Origin: Pseudomonas shirazensis
Lineage (GTDB): Bacteria; Pseudomonadota; Gammaproteobacteria; Pseudomonadales; Pseudomonadaceae
NCBI RefSeq assembly: GCF_014268785.2
Contig: NZ_JABWRD020000005.1
Coordinates: 84,006 to 148,005, forward strand
Reading direction: 5' to 3'
DNA: 64,000 nt
Both the position numbers and the translations under genes were made by a program. The notes under the pieces were generated by a model. It saw nothing but the letters and a program-made list of their open reading frames with translations, searched no databases and was not told the DNA's origin. Positions 34,363-42,217 of the stretch are shown one piece after another (position 1 is the first letter of the stretch; every line of letters starts with the position of its first letter).

Positions 34363-35967
34363 ATGAGCAAACAATTCCAATACGATGTCCTGGTGATCGG
34401 CAGTGGGGCCGCAGGCCTCAGCCTGGCACTCAACCTTCCGGATCACCTGCGCATCGCTGTGCTGAGCAAGGGTGACCTGGCCAATGGCTCGACCTTTTGG
34501 GCCCAGGGCGGCGTTGCCGCCGTGCTTGACGACACCGACACTGTGCAGTCGCATGTCGAGGACACCCTCAATGCCGGCGGTGGACTGTGCTCGGAAGAAG
34601 CGGTGCGGTTTACCGTTGAGCACAGCCGCGAAGCGATTGAGTGGCTGATCGAACAAGGCGTGCCATTTACTCGCGACGAACACCCACCGGGTGATGACCG
34701 CAGCTTCGAATTTCACCTGACCCGCGAAGGCGGCCACAGCCACCGGCGCATCATCCATGCGGCCGACGCTACCGGTGCGGCGATCTTTACCACCCTGCTG
34801 CAGCGCGCCCGGCAACGGTCCAACATCACCCTGCTGGAGCAGCGCGTCGCCGTCGACCTGATCACCGAGCGCCGCCTCGGTCTGGACGGCGAGCGCTGCC
34901 TCGGCGCCTACGTACTGGACCGCAACAGCGGCGAGGTGGATACCTTTGGCGCGCGCTTCACCGTGCTGGCGACCGGCGGTGCAGCCAAGGTCTACCTCTA
35001 TACCAGCAACCCCGACGGCGCCTGCGGCGATGGCATTGCCATGGCCTGGCGCGCGGGCTGCCGGGTCGCCAACCTTGAATTCAATCAGTTTCACCCGACC
35101 TGCCTGTACCACCCGCAGGCCAAGAGCTTCCTGGTCACCGAGGCGCTGCGCGGCGAGGGCGCCCTGCTCCGCCTGCCCAATGGCGAGCGCTTCATGCCGC
35201 GCTTCGACCCACGCGAAGAACTGGCACCACGGGATATCGTCGCGCGCGCTATCGACCACGAAATGAAGCGCCTGGGTGTGGACTGCGTTTACTTGGACAT
35301 CACCCACAAGCCAGCCGAGTTCATCAAAAGCCATTTCCCGACCGTGTACGAGCGCTGTCTGACCTTCGGCATCGACATCACGCGCCAGCCGATTCCGGTG
35401 GTCCCGGCTGCGCACTACACCTGCGGCGGGGTGATGGTCGACGCTCGCGGTCACACCGACGTGCCCGGCTTGTATGCCATTGGCGAGACCAGCTTCACTG
35501 GCTTGCACGGCGCCAACCGGATGGCCAGCAACTCGCTGCTGGAGTGCTTTGTTTATGGCCGCTCGGCGGCTGCCGACATAGAAGCGAGCCTGGACCGGGT
35601 CGAAATGCCGCAGGCTCTGCCTTGCTGGGATGCCAGCCAGGTTACCGATTCGGACGAAGACGTGATCATTGCGCACAACTGGGACGAACTGCGGCGCTTC
35701 ATGTGGGACTACGTCGGCATCGTGCGCACCAGCAAGCGCCTGCAACGGGCTGAGCACCGTGTACGCCTGCTGCTGGATGAGATCGACGAGTTCTACAGCA
35801 ATTACAAGGTCAGCCGCGATTTGATCGAGCTGCGCAATCTGGCCCAGGTCGCCGAATTGATGATTCGCTCGGCGATGCAGCGCAAGGAAAGCCGCGGCCT
35901 GCACTACACCCTGGACTATCCGGCGATGCTGCCCGAAGCGCGCGATACCATTCTCAGCCCGCTCTGA
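34363..35967 (+). CDS. nadB: L-aspartate oxidase
   Basis: A 534-residue flavoprotein for the first step of NAD synthesis: aspartate to iminoaspartate. The N-terminal FAD site is DVLVIGSGAAGLSLAL; STFWAQGGVAAV, REGGHSHRRI (active-site region), HPTCLY and HYTCGGVMVD follow, then GETSFTGLHGANRMASNSLLE and a helical C-terminal domain. It is divergent from algU. Its stop codon sits in the centre of a perfect hairpin shared with the convergent ygfX gene. Confidence 0.97.
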   Translation: MSKQFQYDVLVIGSGAAGLSLALNLPDHLRIAVLSKGDLANGSTFWAQGGVAAVLDDTDTVQSHVEDTLNAGGGLCSEEAVRFTVEHSREAIEWLIEQGVPFTRDEHPPGDDRSFEFHLTREGGHSHRRIIHAADATGAAIFTTLLQRARQRSNITLLEQRVAVDLITERRLGLDGERCLGAYVLDRNSGEVDTFGARFTVLATGGAAKVYLYTSNPDGACGDGIAMAWRAGCRVANLEFNQFHPTCLYHPQAKSFLVTEALRGEGALLRLPNGERFMPRFDPREELAPRDIVARAIDHEMKRLGVDCVYLDITHKPAEFIKSHFPTVYERCLTFGIDITRQPIPVVPAAHYTCGGVMVDARGHTDVPGLYAIGETSFTGLHGANRMASNSLLECFVYGRSAAADIEASLDRVEMPQALPCWDASQVTDSDEDVIIAHNWDELRRFMWDYVGIVRTSKRLQRAEHRVRLLLDEIDEFYSNYKVSRDLIELRNLAQVAELMIRSAMQRKESRGLHYTLDYPAMLPEARDTILSPL

Positions 35968-35974
35968 GCGGGCT
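35956..35974. terminator. Bidirectional hairpin over the nadB stop codon
   Basis: AGCCCGCTC (35956-35964) and GAGCGGGCT (35966-35974) are perfectly complementary around one T. The nadB stop TGA is at 35965-35967 and the ygfX stop begins at 35974. Lacking T-runs, it may stop convergent transcripts from meeting or protect both 3' ends. Confidence 0.55.
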
Positions 35975-36426
35975 CAAGAAGGCTGTGCCCAGCGCCTGCG
36001 ACTGAACTTCAAGCGCAGGCGCAGGCGCCGGTGTTGCTCCAGCGCCAGCGCGTCAGGAAAAACGCACTGACTTTCGCTGAGGCGCCTGCCCGCTCGCACG
36101 AAACGCAATACCACCAGCCCCGGCAGGGCCATGCTGTCCGGCAGCAGGCGCACCGGCTGCCAGCCCTGGCTGCGGCTGTACAGCTGCCAGCCTTGGCTGT
36201 CGCGGCGCAGGCCGGTGATGGCGTCAGGATGAGTAAGCAGGATGCGCCGGGGAATGACCCAGCAGGCGTGGCTAAGGCAGCCAGCGACGAGTGGCAGCAG
36301 CAGCCACCAGCGCGGCTCGCTCAGCCAAAGCGCCAGCAATGCCAGCGCATGACTTGCCAGATAGGCCGTCAGCAGCCGGCGTGAGCCCTGCCAACGGCAC
36401 TGGAACTGCTCACTTGGGCTGGACAC
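35974..36426 (-). CDS. ygfX: YgfX-family membrane protein
   Basis: A 150-residue protein with two adjacent membrane segments (about residues 15-31 and 36-53) and a basic C-terminal cytoplasmic half. It overlaps the end of sdhE by 17 bases, the usual ygfY-ygfX order. The GTG at 36426 gives the family-like start MSSPSEQFQCRW; a longer frame lies inside sdhE and is unlikely. In E. coli YgfX (CptA) was reported as the toxin of a pair with YgfY and to affect MreB and FtsZ; YgfY is now known as the flavinylation factor SdhE, so the toxin role is debated. Confidence 0.82.
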   Translation of the reverse strand: MSSPSEQFQCRWQGSRRLLTAYLASHALALLALWLSEPRWWLLLPLVAGCLSHACWVIPRRILLTHPDAITGLRRDSQGWQLYSRSQGWQPVRLLPDSMALPGLVVLRFVRAGRRLSESQCVFPDALALEQHRRLRLRLKFSRRRWAQPS

Positions 36427-36664
36427 GGTCCAGAATGATCCGAACCATGCGCTGCAGCTCAGGGTCTTCAGACTCGCTGCGCTCCATGAACCAGCCGAAC
36501 ATGTCCTGGTCTTCACAAGCCAGCAAGCGCACGTAAAGCTCGCGGTCCGCTTCGTTCAGGGTGGCGTAGACTTCCTGGGTGAAGGGCACCAGCAGCACGT
36601 CGAGCTCCAGCATGCCGCGGCGGCTGTGCCAGAAAAGCCGGTTGATTTCAGTTTGTTCGACCAT
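36410..36664 (-). CDS. sdhE: FAD assembly factor SdhE
   Basis: An 84-residue protein with the RGMLELD motif (RGxxE) near residue 16, which is essential for attaching FAD covalently to succinate dehydrogenase SdhA, and the acidic FxxLLACEDQDMFGWF segment. ATG 36664 is used; an upstream extension does not match the family. It is divergent from ygfZ, another factor for metal- and flavin-enzyme maturation, and convergent with nadB together with ygfX. Confidence 0.93.
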   Translation of the reverse strand: MVEQTEINRLFWHSRRGMLELDVLLVPFTQEVYATLNEADRELYVRLLACEDQDMFGWFMERSESEDPELQRMVRIILDRVQPK

Positions 36665-36797
36665 GGGACCCTCCTCGAATGGGCGGCGAGTATACCGCGC
36701 CGGGCACATGGCGGCACAAGGCGTTGGTCTAGTCACCTACCTATTTTGTTACCAGCGTTCTATGATGGCTACCAGTCTCAAGCAACCGCGATGACCC

Positions 36798-37739
36798 ATG
36801 GCCGACTCTGCTTTCTATTGCCCCCTTACCCACGAGGGCATCCTCGCCGTTCGCGGCTCCGACGCTGGCAAGTTTCTGCAAGGCCAGCTGACCTGTAACC
36901 TCAACTACCTAAGCCAGGAGCAATCGAGCCTCGGCGCGCGCTGCATGGTCAAAGGCCGTATGCAGTCGAGCTTCCGTATCGTGCCCGAAGGCAACGGCTT
37001 GCTGCTGGCGATGGCCCGCGGCCTGATCGATGCACAGCTGGCCGACCTGAAAAAATACGCGGTATTTTCCAAGGCCACGCTGACCGACGAAAGCGCCAGC
37101 TGGGTCCGCTTTGGGCTGGAGCACGCTGAGCAGGCCTTGCTCGCACTTGGCCTGGATGTGCCCGCTGCAGATGGCGCAACGGTCCGTGAACATGGCCTGA
37201 TCGCTATCCGCGTTTCGCCCGGCCGCGTCGAACTGTGGGTCCCGGCTGAACAGGCTCGCAACGTGCAGCAGGAACTCGCTGGTACGCTCAGCGAAGGCAG
37301 CCTCAACGACTGGCTACTGGGGCAGATCCGCGCTGGCATTGGCCAGGTTTTCGAGCAGACCCGTGAACTGTTCATTCCGCAGATGATCAATCTGCAGGCG
37401 GTGGGCGGCGTGAGCTTCAAGAAAGGCTGTTACACCGGCCAGGAAATCGTCGCGCGCATGCAGTACCTGGGCAAGCTCAAACGCCGTCAGTACCGGCTGG
37501 CTCTGGCCGTTGCCGATGTGCCTGCGCCCGGCAGCCAGATCTTTTCGCCCACCCACGGTTCCGCGGTTGGCGAAGTCGTGCTGGCAGCTGCCTGTGAACA
37601 AGGCTGCGAACTGCTCGCAGTGATCAGCGCCGACGCGGTAGAAGATAACAACCTGCACCTGCTCAGCCTCGAAGGCCCACGCCTGACCTTGCTTAGCCTG
37701 CCTTACGAACTGGACCGCGACCGGGAAATCCAGCGCTGA
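36798..37739 (+). CDS. ygfZ: Folate-binding Fe-S cluster maturation protein YgfZ
   Basis: A 313-residue GcvT-like protein. The signature KGCYTGQE is present with Cys211, the residue needed in E. coli YgfZ for folate-dependent maturation of certain 4Fe-4S enzymes such as MiaB. The N-terminal GILAVRGSDAGKFLQGQLTCN and the RRQYRL segment are typical. It is divergent from sdhE, a context widely conserved among gammaproteobacteria, and is followed by a compact hairpin and an HDOD gene. Confidence 0.93.
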   Translation: MADSAFYCPLTHEGILAVRGSDAGKFLQGQLTCNLNYLSQEQSSLGARCMVKGRMQSSFRIVPEGNGLLLAMARGLIDAQLADLKKYAVFSKATLTDESASWVRFGLEHAEQALLALGLDVPAADGATVREHGLIAIRVSPGRVELWVPAEQARNVQQELAGTLSEGSLNDWLLGQIRAGIGQVFEQTRELFIPQMINLQAVGGVSFKKGCYTGQEIVARMQYLGKLKRRQYRLALAVADVPAPGSQIFSPTHGSAVGEVVLAAACEQGCELLAVISADAVEDNNLHLLSLEGPRLTLLSLPYELDRDREIQR

Positions 37740-37746
37740 CCAGCCT

Positions 37747-37765
37747 GCCCCGCATCGTGCGGGGC
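37747..37765 (+). terminator. Hairpin between ygfZ and the HDOD gene (no T-run)
   Basis: GCCCCGCA (37747-37754) and TGCGGGGC (37758-37765) form a perfect 8-bp stem around TCG, 7 bases after the ygfZ stop. No T-run follows. It may reduce read-through into the next gene. Confidence 0.5.
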
Positions 37766-37790
37766 TGCCATACTGCGGTAGAGAATCTCC

Positions 37791-38597
37791 ATGAACAGAC
37801 TGGCCGAGATGGTCCAGGCGCAATTGCTCACTGCCATCGCCAATGACGACCTGGTCCTGCCGACCCTGCCGGAAGTGGCTCTGAGCATCCGCGAGGCTGC
37901 TGAAGACAGCGAGATCAGCGTTTCGGCCCTGAGCAGGGTGATCGGCCGCGATGCCGCGCTATCTGCGCGCTTGATCAAAGTGGTCAACAGCCCCCTGTTG
38001 CGCGCCGCCGTCGAAGTTACCGATCTGCACACGGCGATTACCCGGCTGGGCATCAACTACAGCTGCAACCTGTCGATCGGGCTGGTAATCGAGCAGATCT
38101 TCCATGCCCGCTCGCCTGCGGTGGAGCAAAAGTTGCGCGATATCTGGGCTACAAGCCTGGAAGTTGCCGGCATCAGCTATGAACTGTGCCGCCGCTACAC
38201 TGACCTAAAGCCCGATCAGGCGACCCTCGGTGGCCTTGTCCATCAGATCGGCGCGCTACCGGTGCTGATCTATGCCGAAGAGCACAACGAATTGCTGTCC
38301 GACCCGGTCTGCCTGAACTATGTGATCGAGCAGATCCAGCCGGTCCTGGGTGACAAGATCCTCAGTGACTGGGAGTTCCCCGAGCAACTGGTCAAGCTGC
38401 CTGGGCAAATCCAGGATCTGGATCGGCGCACCGACAAGGTCGATTACATCGACGTGGTGCAAATCGCCCGCTGCCTGAGCCAGCGCGGCCGCAGCCGGCC
38501 CCTGGCGGCACTGCCCGCCTATCGGCACCTCGGCCTGCCGCAGGGCACGGAACTGGAAGTAGCAGAACTGCTCGAAGCGCGAAGCATGTTGCGCTGA
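37791..38597 (+). CDS. HDOD-domain protein
   Basis: A 268-residue protein consisting almost wholly of one HDOD domain: LPTLPEVALSIREAAED, VIGRDAALSARLIKVVNSP, AITRLGINYSCNLSIGLVIEQ, and GGLVHQIGALPVLIYAE. The HD phosphodiesterase residues are not kept, as usual in this family, so it is likely a signalling scaffold rather than an enzyme. HDOD proteins are linked to motility, biofilm and stress signalling. The gene lies 51 bases after ygfZ and ends 21 bases from the convergent tctE. Confidence 0.88.
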   Translation: MNRLAEMVQAQLLTAIANDDLVLPTLPEVALSIREAAEDSEISVSALSRVIGRDAALSARLIKVVNSPLLRAAVEVTDLHTAITRLGINYSCNLSIGLVIEQIFHARSPAVEQKLRDIWATSLEVAGISYELCRRYTDLKPDQATLGGLVHQIGALPVLIYAEEHNELLSDPVCLNYVIEQIQPVLGDKILSDWEFPEQLVKLPGQIQDLDRRTDKVDYIDVVQIARCLSQRGRSRPLAALPAYRHLGLPQGTELEVAELLEARSMLR

Positions 38598-38618
38598 GGG
38601 CTAGTGGCCGGGAAAGGG

Positions 38619-40022
38619 CTAAAGGTTCACGCGATCCAAGCCCTGGTCAGCAATGAAGCTGACCCTGACCTTCAAACCTCCATTTTCGCCGTCATGCAAA
38701 CTGATCTGGGCCAGATGCGCCCGACAGATCTCCCCGACAATCGCCAACCCCAGCCCACTGCCCTGAGCACTACGCCGGTAAAAGCGCTCGAACACCCGCT
38801 CACGCTCAGCTTCAGGAATGCCCGGGCCATCATCTTCGACCTCGAGCAGCGCCGGCGCCAACACACGCAAGATCACATTGCCGCCAACCGGCGTGTGCGC
38901 CAGCGCGTTATCGATCAGGTTGCTGAGCAGCTCGTTGAGCAAGGTCGGCTCGCCCTTGAGCCAGACCGGCGACTCAGCTTCCAGCGCCAACAACACACCA
39001 CGGGCATGCGCCAACGGCGCCATGGCCATCCCCAATTCCCGGCTCAGCTGGCTCAGATCAAGCCGCTGCGCCCCGCCCTCGGCAATCGCCCGCGCGCCGT
39101 TTTCAACGCGCGCCAACGACAGCAACTGGTTGGCCAAATGGGTCAGCCGGTCAGTACCTTGGGCAGCCGACTCAAGGGTCTGCCGCCACTCCTGCGGGTC
39201 CTGCGAACGCAGGCCCAACTCGACCCGCGCCTTGAGCGCTGCCAGCGGCGTCCGCAGTTCATGCGCGGCATCGGCAATAAACTGCGCCTGGCGCTCGAAC
39301 TGTGCGCGCAGCCGCTCGGTAAAGTGATTGAGCGCACGCACCAATGGCCCCAGCTCATGCTGCACCTGCACTGTTGGCAAGGCGCGCAGGTCGTCCGGCT
39401 GGCGCTCCTCAACCGCACTGCGCAAGCGCTCGAGCGGGCGCAGCGCTGCACTGACCGCAAACCAGACCATGACCAGCGCCGCCAGCGCCAGCATCCCCAG
39501 CCGCAACAGGGTATCGGCCATCAGCCCGCGGGCCATGCTCACCCGTGCCTCTTCGGTTTCGGCCACGCGAATCTCGGCCATGCCATTCATGTTTGGCTCG
39601 CTGACCGCCTTGAGCAGGCTGACCACACGTACATCCTGGCCAAGGTAGGAGGCATTGTAGAAACGCGCCAAGGCCGGATAGTCGTCAGTGCGAGGCGTAC
39701 CAGGCGGAGGTGGCGGCAGCTTTTCGTACCCCGAGATCAAGCGCTGGTTGATGTCCAACACCTGGTAGTAAATGCGTCCGGCACTGTCGTAGGCGAAGGT
39801 GTCCAGCGCCACATAGGGCACATCGGCACTCAGTGTGCCGTCGCGCTGGGACAGGCCCGCAGCAATGGTCCGCGCCGACGCCAGCAGCGTACGGTCATAG
39901 GCAGTGTCGGCGGCCTCGCGGCCGTTCCAGTAGGCGCTCAGGCCGCTGGCCAGCATCAGTACCACCAGCAGCAGCGCAAGATTGCCCAGCAGCCGCCCGC
40001 GCAGGCTGGCGCCATCACGCAT
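38619..40022 (-). CDS. tctE: Sensor histidine kinase TctE (tricarboxylate)
   Basis: A 467-residue inner-membrane kinase. Membrane segments lie at about residues 12-32 and 171-191, enclosing a periplasmic domain of about 135 residues with a proline run (KLPPPPPGTP). A HAMP-like linker, the H-box with His254 (ADAAHELRTPLAAL), N box (LIDNALAHTP), G1 (EDDGPGI) and G2 (GSGLGLAI) follow. It overlaps the regulator gene by eight bases. The tctED pair is divergent from the opdH-tctCBA operon, so citrate or a similar tricarboxylate is the likely signal, sensed directly or with TctC. Confidence 0.9.
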   Translation of the reverse strand: MRDGASLRGRLLGNLALLLVVLMLASGLSAYWNGREAADTAYDRTLLASARTIAAGLSQRDGTLSADVPYVALDTFAYDSAGRIYYQVLDINQRLISGYEKLPPPPPGTPRTDDYPALARFYNASYLGQDVRVVSLLKAVSEPNMNGMAEIRVAETEEARVSMARGLMADTLLRLGMLALAALVMVWFAVSAALRPLERLRSAVEERQPDDLRALPTVQVQHELGPLVRALNHFTERLRAQFERQAQFIADAAHELRTPLAALKARVELGLRSQDPQEWRQTLESAAQGTDRLTHLANQLLSLARVENGARAIAEGGAQRLDLSQLSRELGMAMAPLAHARGVLLALEAESPVWLKGEPTLLNELLSNLIDNALAHTPVGGNVILRVLAPALLEVEDDGPGIPEAERERVFERFYRRSAQGSGLGLAIVGEICRAHLAQISLHDGENGGLKVRVSFIADQGLDRVNL

Positions 40023-40686
40023 CACGGTGCTCCAGCAGGTAGCCAAGACCGCGGAAGGTGACGATGGCAACCGTATGGCCGTCGAGTTTCTTACGCAGCC
40101 GGTGCACGTAGATTTCGATGGCATCAGGGCTGGCTTCTTCGTCGAGGCCAAACACCTGCGCCGCCAATTGCTCCTTGCTCATCACTCGTCCGGGCCGGGC
40201 AATCATTGCCTGCAGCACACTTTGCTCGCGCGAGGTCAGGGTCAGGTGCTCGTCACCCAGGCTGAAACGGCGGGTGTCGAGGTCGTAGACCAGCGGACCA
40301 CAGCGCTGCTGGCGTTCGCCACCAAGCACACTGCGCCGCAGCAGGGCCTTGACCCGCGCCTCCAGCTCAGTCAACTCGAACGGCTTGGCCAGGTAATCGT
40401 CGGCGCCCAGGTTGAGCCCATGCACACGATCCTTGACGTCACTGCGGGCAGTCAGCATCAGCACCGGCAAGGTCTTGCCGCGGCCGCGCAGCCGCGCCAG
40501 CACTTCAAAACCGTCCATCCGCGGCAGGCCGACATCGAGCACCGCCACCGCGTATTCCTCGCTGGTCAGCGCCAGATCAGCGGCGATGCCGTCGTGTAGC
40601 ACGTCCACAGTCAGGCCCTGACTCTTGAGCGCCTGAGCCACGCTTTCGGCCAGTTGCAGGTGGTCTTCAACCAGCAGCACTCGCAT
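40015..40686 (-). CDS. tctD: Response regulator TctD
   Basis: A 223-residue OmpR/PhoB-family regulator. The receiver domain has ED at 7-8, phospho-acceptor Asp51 (AVLDVGLPRMDG) and KPF; the C-terminal winged helix includes SPDAIEIYVHRLRKKLDG and ends TFRGLGYLLE. ATG 40686 is used; an upstream extension would run into the operator region. The divergent spacer to opdH has three GAAAGGTT half-sites, the likely binding sites of this protein. It is expected to activate tricarboxylate uptake genes. Confidence 0.92.
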   Translation of the reverse strand: MRVLLVEDHLQLAESVAQALKSQGLTVDVLHDGIAADLALTSEEYAVAVLDVGLPRMDGFEVLARLRGRGKTLPVLMLTARSDVKDRVHGLNLGADDYLAKPFELTELEARVKALLRRSVLGGERQQRCGPLVYDLDTRRFSLGDEHLTLTSREQSVLQAMIARPGRVMSKEQLAAQVFGLDEEASPDAIEIYVHRLRKKLDGHTVAIVTFRGLGYLLEHRDA

Positions 40687-40772
40687 CGGTTTCTCCCTTC
40701 GGTGAGGTGGGGGCGCGTTAGTTGGCGCGGAGTGTACCGCCGTCGGCACACCTGTGAAGCCCCAATATGACA

Positions 40773-40804
40773 AACCTTTCATGTTGAAAGGTTAGCGAAA
40801 GGTT
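40773..40804. promoter_or_regulatory. Putative TctD operator: three GAAAGGTT half-sites
   Basis: AACCTTTC (40773-40780) is the exact reverse complement of GAAAGGTT (40786-40793), and a second direct copy GAAAGGTT follows at 40797-40804, 11 bp after the first. Direct repeats at 11-bp spacing are typical for OmpR-family regulators. The site lies between the divergent tctD and opdH genes. Confidence 0.7.
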
Positions 40805-40872
40805 GGCCGCCTAGCATCGGATCAAGGATGCCCCGAGCGTTCATAAGCACCAGCAAGGTGCAGACCAATAAA

Positions 40873-40880
40873 AACAATAA
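40873..40880 (+). promoter_or_regulatory. Hfq/Crc-type A-rich motif at opdH ribosome binding site
   Basis: AACAATAA fits the AAnAAnAA target of the Hfq/Crc catabolite repression complex. It sits just before CGGAG (40882-40886), the ribosome binding site of opdH. Binding there would block translation while preferred carbon sources are present. Confidence 0.6.
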
Positions 40881-40896
40881 ACGGAGTCACTCGACG

Positions 40897-42186
40897 ATGC
40901 TGTCATCACAGCCGCAGGCGTTCGCGCCTACCCGTTCCATTCGTCCACGCCCCACTGCCATTGCCAGCGCCCTTGCGCTCGCCGGTATCGCGCCTGTCAG
41001 CCAGGCGGCCTTCTTCGAAGACAGCAGCGCCACCTTCGAAACCCGCAACATGTACTTCAACCGTGATTTCCGTGACGGCACCAGCAGCCAGCAGTCCAAA
41101 CGTGACGAGTGGGCGCAGGGCTTCATGCTCAATTTCGAATCCGGGTACACCGAAGGCACTGTCGGCTTTGGCCTGGACGCACTGGGCATGGTCGGGATCA
41201 AGCTCGACTCCAGCGAAGACCGCACCGGCACCGGGCTGTTACCGACCCATGATGACGGCAAGGCTGCCGACGAGTATTCCAAGCTAGGTCTGACCGGCAA
41301 GGTGAAGATTTCCAAGACCGAGCTCAAAGTGGGTTCGCTGATCCCTGAACTGCCGACCCTGCAGCCCAACGATGGGCGGATTCTGCCGCAGACCTTCGAG
41401 GGTGGCTTGCTGACCTCCAACGAAATCAGCAACCTGACCGTTACCGCCGGACGTCTGGAAAAAGCCAAGGACCGCAACGACACCAACTGGGAAGACATCG
41501 CCCTCAACAACAAGAACGGCCGTTTCGGCGGAACCTTCGCCGCCGACAACTATGACCTGGCCGGCCTTGACTACAAATTCACCGACCGCATCACCGGCAG
41601 CTATCACGTTGCCCAACTTGACGACATCTACCGCCAGCACTTCGTTGGCATGGTCGCGACCCAGCCGTGGGGCCCGGGCACCTTTGGCGCCGACCTGCGC
41701 CTGGCGATAAGTGACGACCAGGGCCAGGCCCGCGCCGGCAAGATCGACAACACCACCGCCAACGGCATGCTCAGCTACGCCCTCGATGGCCACAAGCTCA
41801 GCGGCGCCTATCAGCACGTCTCGGGCGACAGCGCTTTCCCCTACGTCGATGGCGCCGACCCGTATCTGGTCAACTTCGTCCAGATCAACGACTTTGCCGG
41901 TGCCGACGAGCACTCCTGGCAGCTGCGTTACGACTACAACTTCGCCTCCCTGGGCATTCCCGGCCTGACCTTCATGACCCGCTACCTCAGTGGCGACAAC
42001 GTCAGCCGCGCCGATGGCAGCGAGGGCAAGGAGTGGGAACGCAACACCGAGTTCAAATACGTCGTACAGACCGGGCCGTTGAAAAACGTTGCTGTGCGTC
42101 TGCGTAACGCCACCTTCCGCTCGAATTTTGCCCGCGACGCCGACGAAGTTAGGCTGCTGGTGAGCTACAGCGTGGCCCTGTGGTAA
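40897..42186 (+). CDS. opdH: OprD-family tricarboxylate porin OpdH
   Basis: A 429-residue outer-membrane porin. A signal peptide ends near PVSQA; the mature start AAFFEDSSATFETRNMYFNRDF and the YFNRDFRD arginine pattern are typical of OprD-family channels, and it ends with an aromatic residue (VALW). OpdH of P. aeruginosa takes up cis-aconitate and other tricarboxylates. ATG 40897 with CGGAG upstream is chosen; a longer frame to 40828 lacks both. It is first in opdH-tctC-tctB-tctA and divergent from tctD, which supports the substrate call. Confidence 0.9.
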   Translation: MLSSQPQAFAPTRSIRPRPTAIASALALAGIAPVSQAAFFEDSSATFETRNMYFNRDFRDGTSSQQSKRDEWAQGFMLNFESGYTEGTVGFGLDALGMVGIKLDSSEDRTGTGLLPTHDDGKAADEYSKLGLTGKVKISKTELKVGSLIPELPTLQPNDGRILPQTFEGGLLTSNEISNLTVTAGRLEKAKDRNDTNWEDIALNNKNGRFGGTFAADNYDLAGLDYKFTDRITGSYHVAQLDDIYRQHFVGMVATQPWGPGTFGADLRLAISDDQGQARAGKIDNTTANGMLSYALDGHKLSGAYQHVSGDSAFPYVDGADPYLVNFVQINDFAGADEHSWQLRYDYNFASLGIPGLTFMTRYLSGDNVSRADGSEGKEWERNTEFKYVVQTGPLKNVAVRLRNATFRSNFARDADEVRLLVSYSVALW

Positions 42187-42191
42187 CCCAT

Positions 42192-42199
42192 AACAACAA
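42192..42199 (+). promoter_or_regulatory. Hfq/Crc-type A-rich motif at tctC ribosome binding site
   Basis: AACAACAA is a perfect AAnAAnAA motif, seven bases before CGGAG (42206-42210) of tctC. It repeats the arrangement seen at opdH, so both porin and binding protein may be under carbon catabolite repression at translation level. Confidence 0.65.
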
Positions 42200-42217
42200 T
42201 ATTTACGGAGATAGACG

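Noticed and set aside
34342..35904. Long antisense open frame (520 codons) opposite nadB
   Set aside because: It mirrors nadB codons, has no family resemblance and arises from high GC at third positions. The same applies to long antisense frames opposite lon, gcd, era-recO, the diguanylate cyclase and the SulP gene.
35974..36664. sdhE-ygfX as a toxin-antitoxin pair (CptAB)
   Set aside because: SdhE is established as a flavinylation factor and the gene pair is core genome; toxin activity of YgfX is debated and cannot be inferred from sequence alone.
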